IMG/VR virus record: IMGVR_UViG_3300034375_002271
Location: 1 to 33,354 of that record
Length of the DNA: 33,354 nt
Origin: a virus
Strand: one strand, 5' to 3'
Within the stretch, counting starts at the first letter, position 1. Each line of letters opens with the position of its first letter. This document shows positions 19,638-27,598 of the stretch, in pieces. The notes beneath the pieces were generated by a model. That model saw nothing but the letters and a program-made list of their open reading frames with translations, did no database searches and had not been told where the DNA came from. The position numbers and the translations under genes are program-made.

Positions 19638-22498
19638 TGGCAACACTTACTGGATCAACAATTGCAAATAGTTATAAGCAGCTTCTCCAAGTAGGAAGTA
19701 ATAATACTGGACTTACTGGAACAGTACAGACTGTTCAAGACGGATCAGGTACAAACTCAGGACTGCAGCTTAGTAATTCTACTGTTAACATTAATGGAAC
19801 ATTTCAGCTTAATGGTGTAACTCTTACTGCTAATGCATCTACACTAAATAATCTAGCTGATCTTACTGGTGTTGTAGGTCTTGTTGCTGTAAGCGGTGGA
19901 GAAGTAAACGGTAGAACTTTAACTGCTGGTGCAGGCATTGCAATCACTAATGGTGATGGTACTGAGGGCAATCCAACTATTGCTGTAAGTTTAGAAGATA
20001 CAACAATTAATGTTGCTAAAGTATCTGCTTCTATTGCTACATTTAATAGTATTGTTAGCGCAGCATTCTTTGTAGGTGATGGTTCAGGTCTGACAAATGT
20101 TCCATCTGCCGAAGGTGGTACTGTTAAATTTATTGAAGCAGGTACTGGTATTAAGATTACAGTTGATGGTGCAGTATCAAGTTCAATACCTGTAAGTGGT
20201 ACAATCCTTGTTTCTGCAGACCAAAACTTTGGTACAGTTTCAGTTAGTACTGCTCTTGCAGTAACAGGTGATCTGCTTATCTCTGGTGTTACTGCTGCAA
20301 CAGTAAATGATGTTGCTGCAGTATCAGCATTAACACAGACAAATCTTGATTCAATTACCAGTATTAATACTGTAGTTGCAAATGTTTCAGCACTTACTTC
20401 AGTTAATGCTGCAGCTATTACAAGCATTAATACTGTAGTTGATAATCTTGACTTTGCAACAAGTGCTGAACTTGCTGCAGTATCTGTACTAACACAAACA
20501 AATCTTGATTCAATTACAAGCATCAATGTTGTAGTAGCAAACGTATCAGCACTTACAAGTATCAATGCAGCAGCTATTACAAGTATCAATGCAGTTATTG
20601 AAGGTAACGTATCTGCTGATAGTGGAACATTTAATACACTAACAGTTATTACATCTGCATCAATTGGCGGTACACTTAATGTTGGTGGAAATGTCAGTAT
20701 TGGTGGTGATCTAACGGCTGGTGCGACGACGCTGAATGACGCCTCCACGTTCAAATCTAATAGCGGCTCTGTCACACGATTTGCGTATGACGCCTCTGGT
20801 AATCTCACCCTGAACAATATCAGCAACATCTATAAAGATGGCGCGGCGACATCTTTCCTGCAAATTGCTGGTGGTTCAACGACTGGCGCAGGTGGTGCCG
20901 CAATCTTCTACGGTGAAAGCCACCCGACAAACGCTAGTCAGATAGTATTGAAATCGGCGGGGACAATAGCCCTCACCTTAGACAGCAGCCAGAATGTCGG
21001 TATTGGAAAAAGTCCAAGCTACGCACGATTGGAAGTAAGTAATGGGTCAGGAACAACTCCTTCAGAAACAACTTCTGGAAATACAGTAGCGTTATTTCAA
21101 CATAATGCAACAACATCAGATGTTGCTGCTATAAGTGTAATTGGCGGTACATCAGGTCAAAGTGCGCTTCATTTTGGTGATGCTGACGATGAAAATCGTG
21201 GCATGATTCAATATGATCACGGATCAGACTATATGGTTTTGAGAACTAATGGTTCTGGTGAGGACATGCGTATCGACAGCAGCGGCAACGTCGGTATTGG
21301 TACTTCGTCACCTTCCGCAAAATTAGACGTTAATGGCACCCTCTCGGCTGGGGCGACGACTGTTGATAGCTTAACTTCAACAAGTTCTGTGTTGGCCCAA
21401 AGTGCAACAACCCCAAAGCTTCGGCTTAACAACCAAGGTGCGTCTGGCAAAGACTGGCAATTAACATCTTTCACGGATGGCGTTCTGTATGTCGGCGTTA
21501 ATGAAGTTGCGGATTATTTCACGCTTTCATCTACAGCAGCCACCTTCGCTGGTGACGTCACCGCCGGAGTTAATTTTAACTTACCAACAACAGGTAGGGT
21601 TGAATGGGATAGCGGACTTTGGATCAGAGGTACAACTGCCACTGACACGATAGATTTTATTACCAACGGGGCAACCGCCCTGACCCTTGCATCTGACCAA
21701 TCAGCCACCTTCGCGGGGAATGTGAAGCTAGCAGACGCCCGTACACTCATATTCGGTAACAGCACGGATATGACAATCCAGCATACATCAAACAATAACT
21801 ATTTGGATGTCAATACTGGATCGCTGTTTATCCGTGACGCAAGTGACAACAACATTGTCACATTTGCACAAGACCAATCATCCACCTTCGCGGGTAATGT
21901 TGGTATTGGCACTACTTCCCCAGTAGCCCAATTTGAAAGCCAAGCTGCAAGTGGCACACTTCAAACTCGCACTAAAGTAACTGGAAGTACTGCATCAGAC
22001 ATTGCTGAACTTGCTATATCTACTGGTACTCGTACACATTTAATTCAATCTAAAGGTTCATCAGGTGACTTTGTAATTCGTGATAGCACTGGTGCGACTG
22101 ATAGAATTACTATGGACACTTCAGGCAATGTTGGTATAGGTACTTCGTCGCCTGCAAAACAACTTCACATAACCAAAGCGGCTAAAGCAGATATTGGTAC
22201 ACTAACAGATGGTGCAACCATCACTCCTGACTTTGATGCTAATCAGAACTTCTCTGTAACTCTTGGCGGCAACCGTACGCTTGCTAATCCAAGTAATATT
22301 GATGCAGGTCAGACAGGCAGTATCTTTGTTGTGCAGGACGGTACAGGATCAAGAACATTGTCTTTTGGTTCTTATTGGAAATTTGCTGGTGGTACTGCAC
22401 CTACATTGTCTACTGCTGCAGGAGCAGTTGACAGAATTGATTATATCGTATATACTACTACAGCAATTCATGCTGTTGCAACTCTTAACGTAAGCTAA
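19637..22498 (+). CDS. Tail fibre, 953 aa, mosaic
   Basis: The ATG at 19637 overlaps the previous stop (TAATG), so it is preferred to the TTG at 19622. The N-terminal part (SNNTGLTGTVQTVQDGSG, FVGDGSGLTNVPSAEGG) is typical of marine phage fibres. Next are two copies of a 44-residue helical repeat (TNLDSITSINTVVANVSALT). The long shaft carries repeated SSGNVGIGTSSP-type units, which form beta-helical trimers. The last 95 residues (NRTLANPSNIDAGQTG, VVQDGTGSRTLSFGSYWKF, GGTAPTLST) are shared with the fibre at 26674. Codon use and GC change abruptly several times in the shaft, as if exchanged by recombination. It probably binds the host surface. No C-terminal chaperone-peptidase domain is seen. 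Confidence 0.85.
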   Translation: MATLTGSTIANSYKQLLQVGSNNTGLTGTVQTVQDGSGTNSGLQLSNSTVNINGTFQLNGVTLTANASTLNNLADLTGVVGLVAVSGGEVNGRTLTAGAGIAITNGDGTEGNPTIAVSLEDTTINVAKVSASIATFNSIVSAAFFVGDGSGLTNVPSAEGGTVKFIEAGTGIKITVDGAVSSSIPVSGTILVSADQNFGTVSVSTALAVTGDLLISGVTAATVNDVAAVSALTQTNLDSITSINTVVANVSALTSVNAAAITSINTVVDNLDFATSAELAAVSVLTQTNLDSITSINVVVANVSALTSINAAAITSINAVIEGNVSADSGTFNTLTVITSASIGGTLNVGGNVSIGGDLTAGATTLNDASTFKSNSGSVTRFAYDASGNLTLNNISNIYKDGAATSFLQIAGGSTTGAGGAAIFYGESHPTNASQIVLKSAGTIALTLDSSQNVGIGKSPSYARLEVSNGSGTTPSETTSGNTVALFQHNATTSDVAAISVIGGTSGQSALHFGDADDENRGMIQYDHGSDYMVLRTNGSGEDMRIDSSGNVGIGTSSPSAKLDVNGTLSAGATTVDSLTSTSSVLAQSATTPKLRLNNQGASGKDWQLTSFTDGVLYVGVNEVADYFTLSSTAATFAGDVTAGVNFNLPTTGRVEWDSGLWIRGTTATDTIDFITNGATALTLASDQSATFAGNVKLADARTLIFGNSTDMTIQHTSNNNYLDVNTGSLFIRDASDNNIVTFAQDQSSTFAGNVGIGTTSPVAQFESQAASGTLQTRTKVTGSTASDIAELAISTGTRTHLIQSKGSSGDFVIRDSTGATDRITMDTSGNVGIGTSSPAKQLHITKAAKADIGTLTDGATITPDFDANQNFSVTLGGNRTLANPSNIDAGQTGSIFVVQDGTGSRTLSFGSYWKFAGGTAPTLSTAAGAVDRIDYIVYTTTAIHAVATLNVS
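20315..20605 (+). repeat. Two 132-bp coding repeats, 159 bp apart
   Basis: Copy 1 (20315-20446) and copy 2 (20474-20605) encode nearly the same 44 residues (TNLDSITSIN..VVANVSAL, INAAAITSIN). Differences are mostly silent or conservative. This is a heptad-like helical segment in the fibre, and its number could change by slippage or recombination. Confidence 0.75.
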
Positions 22499-22515
22499 AT
22501 TAAAGGATAAATAAA

Positions 22516-22839
22516 ATGGCAATTACTTGGTCAATCGTACAACTAGATTATGCTATATCACTAGACGGTGAAACAGATGTAGTAAATAATTCTCATTGGC
22601 AGTGCATTGATGCTGACGATCAAGGCAATCAGGCTAGAGTTTATGGATCAGTAAATATTCCAACTGACGATCTATCTAACTTTACACCCTATGCTGACAT
22701 TACTGAAGCACAGGCACTACAGTGGACGAAGGACGCTATCGGCGCAGAAGGAGTAGCTTCTATCGAAGCAAACATAGCTGCTCAGTTGCAGCTTCTCCAA
22801 AATCCTACGGAGGGTAGTGGCACCCCTTGGGCAGCTTAA
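22516..22839 (+). CDS. DUF7936-like small protein between fibres, 107 aa
   Basis: MAITWSIVQLDYAISLDGET is followed by HWQCIDADDQGNQARVYGSV, FTPYADITEAQALQWTKDAI and an Ala-rich helix ending SGTPWAA. This pattern (W-x-I-x-x-L-D, H-W-x-x-x-A-x-D, Y-A-D-x-T-E, G-T-P-W) is a small family I know from genes next to phage tail fibres. It may be a fibre-attached or assembly protein. The ribosome site is AAAGGATAA. Confidence 0.65.
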   Translation: MAITWSIVQLDYAISLDGETDVVNNSHWQCIDADDQGNQARVYGSVNIPTDDLSNFTPYADITEAQALQWTKDAIGAEGVASIEANIAAQLQLLQNPTEGSGTPWAA

Positions 22840-22868
22840 CTTAACACATAAACAAAAGGAGAATGATA

Positions 22869-23075
22869 ATGGGAAAAAATGAAAAAACCCCAATTATTAT
22901 TGATGACGTAGAATATCAATACGAAGACATGACTGAAGAACAACAGCTATATGTAAACCATATTGCTGACCTAGATCGTAAACTTTCTTCTGCCAGATTT
23001 AATGTAGACCAGTTAGAAGTTGGTAAACAAGCTTTTGTTAATATGCTAACAGAATCATTAAAGACTAAGGAATAA
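22869..23075 (+). CDS. DUF6447-like small protein, 68 aa
   Basis: AAGGAG lies 7 nt before the ATG at 22869 and only 1 nt before the upstream in-frame ATG at 22863, so the later start is chosen. MGKNEKTPIIIDDVEYQYED, then MTEEQQLYVNHIADLDRKLS, gives a short beta hairpin followed by two long helices, as in the DUF6447-like family (I-x-I-D/N-G/D-x-E-Y, then M-x-x-E-x-Q). Usually located beside fibre genes; the function is unknown. Confidence 0.65.
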   Translation: MGKNEKTPIIIDDVEYQYEDMTEEQQLYVNHIADLDRKLSSARFNVDQLEVGKQAFVNMLTESLKTKE

Positions 23076-23077
23076 TA

Positions 23078-25591
23078 ATGGTATTTAATAATAATCTTCT
23101 TCTAGGTGCAAGTGGACAGAGTACAGGTCCAGTACCATTTGACCCAACGCTGATTAGTAATTCTGTTTGGTTAGACGGTAGCGCCGATTATTTAGAAAAA
23201 ACCTTTAGCTCTGCCCCCGGCAGTCAATCCGGCAAGAGATACGTTTGGGCCGTTTGGGTACAACCACCGGGAATTTTTTCCGGTACAGTTTTCCCAGTTT
23301 GGAGTGCTGGAACAAGCGCATCAAACGCATACACTGAGCTTAGTTTTTATAATCAGCAGAGCGGTGGTGGTGACGTAGAATTTAACAGCTATAATGGCGG
23401 TGGAAGTTATGATTTTAGGCTGCGTCCAACGCAAGTTTTTCGAGATATAGGGTGGCAACACTTTCTTGTGAGTTACGATTCTACGCAAGCAATTGCATCA
23501 AACAGAATAAAAATTTATTTTAATGGCGAAGAGATTACATCTTTTGCACAATCAGATTACCCAAGTTTAAATCATGTAGATTTTCCGGGAACTGCTACGG
23601 GACACTATATTGGTTCTCGTATCACGAGTACCAAGTATAAAAATTATCAGGCACAACATGTCTTTTTGGATTCAAAATCAATCCAAAATGGTGACGTAGC
23701 CGTTACAGATTTCCTAGATACATTTACATTTGGCACTAATGGTTCTCAGTATGTTCCAAAGGCTGACGCAGACATAGCTGCTCTTGCAACTACAGCAGGA
23801 GGAAATAGCTTCTGTCTTGACTTTGCAGATAGTGCTGATTTGGGGAATGATATTAGCTCTAACGCTAATGATTTCACACCTAACAGTATGAGCAGTGCTA
23901 ATCAGTCAATTAGTACACCGTCATTAAATTACGCCGTGCTTAATATTTTGGACAAAGGCAGTTCCACGACAACCTCGGAAGGTGCAACACGGCAACCGAC
24001 AGCGACTGACCATGTGATTCTTTCGTCGATGCTAATACCAACGACCGGGAAATGGGCAATTTCTGGTCGAGTTGATGCAGGAGATTTTAGCTTTGGTATT
24101 TGCACACCGGCACATACACGCACATCAAAAATTGGGAGAACGAATGATAGCTGGGGCGCAATTGACGCACCGGGAGCATCGTTTTTTCGATCTGAGCATG
24201 ACAGCGTCGGAACAAATTCCACGGTTATCAGCTCCATCAACGACACTTTCATCATCGCTTTCGATGCTGATTCCGGAAAGTTGTGGCTTGGGCGAAATCA
24301 CAACGGCGCTGGGATTGCGTATTTGGGCGGCGGCGACCCGACAACTGGCGCAACGCCAACTTATACTCTTAGCGCGTCAGAAATGTCGCCGGGTTTGCAT
24401 TTTGCAGTCGGAAGTCAACTCACGGTATCGTTCGGGCAACGCACACATTTTGAGACTTTGCCGACTGATTTTCTCGAACTTAATAGTGCAAACCTAACAG
24501 CACCAGACTATCAAGGTATAGATTATTTCAACGCTACGCTTTATACAGGCAATGGCACTGCAATTGGTTCTGGTGGTAAAGCAGTTACAGGAACAGGTTT
24601 TCAGCCAGATTTGGTATGGATTAAGAATAGGGATGCAGCGGACAGTCATATTTTGACTGATGTTGTGCGAGGCGTAACCAAATATATATCGTCTAATTCA
24701 TTTAATGCCGAAGTAACAAATGTCGAATCGTTGTCTACATTTGACACTGATGGTTTTACAGTTGGTAATTTAGATGCTGTTAATACTAACACAGAAGATT
24801 ACGTGTCGTGGAACTGGCTTGCTGGCGGCACTGGTTCGTCAAACACAGATGGCTCTATAACTTCAACTGTTACCGTAGCAGGTGCAGGTCATTTTTCGAT
24901 TGGAACGTACACTGGCACAGGTGCTAATGCAACAATCGGGCATGGTCTAGGTGGCGCACCAGAAATGATTATTGTTAAAAACACAGGGACAGCGGAGAAT
25001 TGGCCTGTTTATCACAATGGTATCGCAAGCGATGCCGAAACCGATGTGTTGTTCTTAAATAACACATTGGCCGCATCCGACAGCCCGGTTTACTGGAACG
25101 ATACTGCGCCGACTTCCTCAGTGTTTACTGTTGGCACGGATAATTCCGTTAATGCATCTTCCGGGACTTTAATCTTCTTCGCCTTCCGATCAGTTCCCGG
25201 TGTGTGTAAAGTAGGCAGCTACATTGGAAATTCGTCTACTGCTGGACCTTACATAAGTTTAGGTTTTAAACCTCGTTGGTGGTTGGTAAAAGAGACTACT
25301 GTTTCTGATTCTGCACATGATTGGTTTGTCGCTGATTCTGCAAGATATACATATAATGGGACTACTACTGCTGGTGGTTTAAATGGTGGTACATTAGAGG
25401 CTAATGATACTACTGTTGAAGAAGCACATAGTACAAACTTCGGAAACAATCCTGCTTTTGATTTTTTGTCTGATGGTATCAAGCTCAGAACAAATTCTGG
25501 AGTAATTAACGCTACTGGCAGAACTTATATTTACATAGCAATGGCAGATATAGGAGGTAATGGTACACTACCTCCTGTATATGGTAGGTAA
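23078..25591 (+). CDS. LamG-type adhesin / tail spike, 837 aa
   Basis: Residues about 28-220 look like a concanavalin/LamG lectin domain (SNSVWLDGSADYLEKTFSSA, RIKIYFNGEEITSF, GHYIGSRITSTKYKNYQAQH). Residues about 290-455 resemble a SPRY-like domain (GKWAISGRVDAGDFSFGI to LHFAVGSQLTVSFGQ). From about 480 to the end are three tandem repeats of about 110 residues, each with a 'G-F/L-x-P-x-x-V-x-V-K' core: GTGFQPDLVWIKNR, LGGAPEMIIVKNTG, LGFKPRWWLVKETT. Such modules build phage fibres that bind polysaccharide. The nucleotide composition is patchy, with GC-rich blocks in the middle and AT-rich ends, which points to module exchange. It starts 2 bp after the DUF6447-like gene. Confidence 0.8.
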   Translation: MVFNNNLLLGASGQSTGPVPFDPTLISNSVWLDGSADYLEKTFSSAPGSQSGKRYVWAVWVQPPGIFSGTVFPVWSAGTSASNAYTELSFYNQQSGGGDVEFNSYNGGGSYDFRLRPTQVFRDIGWQHFLVSYDSTQAIASNRIKIYFNGEEITSFAQSDYPSLNHVDFPGTATGHYIGSRITSTKYKNYQAQHVFLDSKSIQNGDVAVTDFLDTFTFGTNGSQYVPKADADIAALATTAGGNSFCLDFADSADLGNDISSNANDFTPNSMSSANQSISTPSLNYAVLNILDKGSSTTTSEGATRQPTATDHVILSSMLIPTTGKWAISGRVDAGDFSFGICTPAHTRTSKIGRTNDSWGAIDAPGASFFRSEHDSVGTNSTVISSINDTFIIAFDADSGKLWLGRNHNGAGIAYLGGGDPTTGATPTYTLSASEMSPGLHFAVGSQLTVSFGQRTHFETLPTDFLELNSANLTAPDYQGIDYFNATLYTGNGTAIGSGGKAVTGTGFQPDLVWIKNRDAADSHILTDVVRGVTKYISSNSFNAEVTNVESLSTFDTDGFTVGNLDAVNTNTEDYVSWNWLAGGTGSSNTDGSITSTVTVAGAGHFSIGTYTGTGANATIGHGLGGAPEMIIVKNTGTAENWPVYHNGIASDAETDVLFLNNTLAASDSPVYWNDTAPTSSVFTVGTDNSVNASSGTLIFFAFRSVPGVCKVGSYIGNSSTAGPYISLGFKPRWWLVKETTVSDSAHDWFVADSARYTYNGTTTAGGLNGGTLEANDTTVEEAHSTNFGNNPAFDFLSDGIKLRTNSGVINATGRTYIYIAMADIGGNGTLPPVYGR

Positions 25592-25593
25592 GT

Positions 25594-25689
25594 ATGTTTA
25601 AAAAACTATTTAGTAAAAAGAAAAAAGCACATGAACTTAACAACTACAGACGATCACAGAGCATCCGTTATGAAGATGTTTGTATGTAA
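25594..25689 (+). CDS. Tiny Lys-rich protein, 31 aa
   Basis: MFKKLFSKKKKAHELNNYRR, then a short end YEDVCM. An AGGTAAG ribosome-like site is formed by the adhesin's last codons and the stop is just before the next gene. The amphipathic basic start is plausible, but a frame this short can arise by chance. Confidence 0.4.
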   Translation: MFKKLFSKKKKAHELNNYRRSQSIRYEDVCM

Positions 25690-25705
25690 GAAAGGAAACT
25701 AAACT

Positions 25706-26263
25706 ATGTGGGCAAGAATTATGGGCAGTCAGTTGGTAGAGATTATTAACCAACCAAAAGCCATGACAATTAATAATGTGCAATATCCTAAGACAATCTT
25801 TACCCGTGCTTGGACAGATGAAGAACGTAAGGCACTGGGTATTGTACCTTATGTATATGAAGGTAGCAGAGTAGAAAATATGTTCTACACTTCTTCTGAG
25901 TCTGCTCCTGTTGTTGAAGAGAACAGAGTTGTTGTCACCAGAACACAAACTGCCAAAGACATTGATGCTATCAAGGATACAATGAAGAAGCATGTCTCTG
26001 ATCTACTAAGTGGTTATCTAGCGCAAACTGATTGGATTGTTATCAGAGAGCAGGACAATGGTACTGCAAAGCCAGCAGACCTTGCACAGTGGCGTACAGA
26101 CCTAAGAGCAAAAGCTGATGCACTGGAAACTGCCATTGATGCAAAGACAGATGTAGCAGGTCTTGAAGCTATGACAGTACTTACACAAGAGATGGCAGAT
26201 GCAGGTAAAGTTGCTGCAGAATTTAATGACTGGCCTGTTAACCCAAGAGAAACTGCTGTATAA
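25706..26263 (+). CDS. Tail-fibre assembly-like protein, 185 aa
   Basis: MWARIMGSQLVEIINQPKAM is followed by NNVQYPKTIFTRAWTDEERK and LGIVPYVYEG, a small strand domain that opens many fibre-linked phage proteins. A helical middle (DIDAIKDTMKKHVSDLLSGY, TDWIVIREQD) and TDLRAKADALETAIDAKTDV come next. This layout resembles the DUF4376-type or fibre-assembly proteins encoded beside fibre genes. It may chaperone or cap a fibre; direct evidence is lacking. The stop is followed closely by the lipoprotein gene. Confidence 0.55.
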   Translation: MWARIMGSQLVEIINQPKAMTINNVQYPKTIFTRAWTDEERKALGIVPYVYEGSRVENMFYTSSESAPVVEENRVVVTRTQTAKDIDAIKDTMKKHVSDLLSGYLAQTDWIVIREQDNGTAKPADLAQWRTDLRAKADALETAIDAKTDVAGLEAMTVLTQEMADAGKVAAEFNDWPVNPRETAV

Positions 26264-26266
26264 TAA

Positions 26267-26662
26267 ATGAAACTTCTTTTTACATTGTTTCTTGTAGCTG
26301 TTATTTCAATACTGCCCAGTTGTAGTACAGCACAAGCAAAAGAAGAATTATGGCATATAGGAGATGGAGTAACTGTATTTTTAATATGTGAAACTGAGAA
26401 GGACATTCTGGATATTGCTCTTGCAGATTCAAAATCAAAAGAGAATTTTAAAACTGCTATTGTAAAAAAACAACTAAAAAGAAAGTGTGTTCGTCTTAAT
26501 CCTCCCTCTACTTTTGTAGTGCATGAGATTATAACTACTTATAAAGACTACGATCAAGTCTCTAATGTAGTATTAAAAGTACAGTCAGTCATAAGTAAAA
26601 ATTTTTTTGGTTACATTCTAATTGCTGGAACAGTAGCACTACAAAAACATAACTCTTTATAA
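26267..26662 (+). CDS. Lipoprotein, 131 aa
   Basis: MKLLFTLFLVAVISILPSCS begins it: one Lys, a strong hydrophobic core and the lipobox L-P-S-C with Cys19 lipidated. The mature part has two Cys (in VFLICETEKD and LKRKCVRLNP) and a late hydrophobic segment (NFFGYILIAGTVAL). A lipoprotein in the tail gene cluster might be a superinfection-exclusion or envelope factor made late, rather than a virion part. It could also be a spanin-like protein, but the gene arrangement for that is not seen. Confidence 0.6.
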   Translation: MKLLFTLFLVAVISILPSCSTAQAKEELWHIGDGVTVFLICETEKDILDIALADSKSKENFKTAIVKKQLKRKCVRLNPPSTFVVHEIITTYKDYDQVSNVVLKVQSVISKNFFGYILIAGTVALQKHNSL

Positions 26663-26673
26663 GGAAAGTAAGA

Positions 26674-27591
26674 ATGGCAAGTACATATACTACTCGCATC
26701 AGATTAGAAAAACAGGGCGATGGAGAAAACCCTAATAGCTGGGGAGCAATTCTTAATCAGAATGTAATTGATCTGGTTGATGATGCTATTGCTGCATACA
26801 CTACTGTAATTGTATCTTCTGCAGATGTAACTCTAACAGCCGCTGATGGTACAGCAGATCAGTCTAGGTCAGCTTTCCTTGAATTATCAGGTACTGTCTC
26901 TGCAAACCTTAATGTAATTATACCTGAACAGTCAAAAGGTTTTATTGTTAACGATAAAACAACAAGAGAAAATTCTGCAACAATTACTTTTAAAACTGAT
27001 GCAGGTGCAGGTTCTGCAATATCTGAAGGTGCAATTGCACACATTATTTCTGATGGTGTTTCAGTCTATGGTTTAAATGCACAAGGTTTTGATCTTAGTT
27101 CTACCTTTGCTCTTATTTCAGGAAGCAATACATTTACTAATGTGAATGCATTCTCAAGTGCTGTAGGGTTTGCTACAAGTATTTCTGCTACTGAAGCATT
27201 TGTTAGCAATGCTGCATTTAATGTTGTCACTACATCAATTGAAACTGTAGGTAAGGCAACATTTACAGGGCAGGTTGCAGGTACACCTGTTACTCTTACT
27301 GATGCAACTTCTATTGCTCTTGATCTATCTTCAGGTACAAACTTCCTTGTTACGCTTACTGACAATAGAACACTAGAAAATCCTACCAATACTGCATTAG
27401 GTCAGACAGGTCATATCTATGTTATTCAGGATGGTACAGGAAGCAGGACGTTAGCCTTTGGAGATTCATTTAAGTTTATTGGTGGTACAGCACCTACAAT
27501 GTCTACTTCAATAAATTCAGTAGACCTTCTTGTATATAATGTAAGAGGCGTGTCAGCTATAGATACAGTTTTTGTTTCATCTTTTGGATAA
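26674..27591 (+). CDS. Second tail fibre, 305 aa, shared C-terminal domain
   Basis: MASTYTTRIRLEKQGDGENP followed by NSWGAILNQNVIDLVDDAIA is a common opening of short phage fibres, in which the protein attaches near the tail. DVTLTAADGTADQSRSAFLE and VIIPEQSKGFIVNDKTTREN form the next strands. The C-terminal 100 residues (TDNRTLENPTNTALGQTG, HIYVIQDGTGSRTLAFGDSF, IGGTAPTMST) are clearly related to the end of the 953-aa fibre. It may be the tail-proximal or side fibre, or a competing variant that uses the same end-structure for trimerisation. Confidence 0.75.
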   Translation: MASTYTTRIRLEKQGDGENPNSWGAILNQNVIDLVDDAIAAYTTVIVSSADVTLTAADGTADQSRSAFLELSGTVSANLNVIIPEQSKGFIVNDKTTRENSATITFKTDAGAGSAISEGAIAHIISDGVSVYGLNAQGFDLSSTFALISGSNTFTNVNAFSSAVGFATSISATEAFVSNAAFNVVTTSIETVGKATFTGQVAGTPVTLTDATSIALDLSSGTNFLVTLTDNRTLENPTNTALGQTGHIYVIQDGTGSRTLAFGDSFKFIGGTAPTMSTSINSVDLLVYNVRGVSAIDTVFVSSFG

Positions 27592-27598
27592 AATATAA

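Noticed and set aside
19804-20829. Minus-strand 341-aa open frame
   Set aside because: It is antisense to the fibre gene and follows from its low-complexity Thr/Ser/Val/Ala codons. It has no gene context or recognisable domain.
19637-25591. Diversity-generating retroelement acting on fibre or adhesin
   Set aside because: No reverse transcriptase and no template/variable repeat pair with A-specific changes was seen. The repeats in the fibre are ordinary tandem coding repeats.
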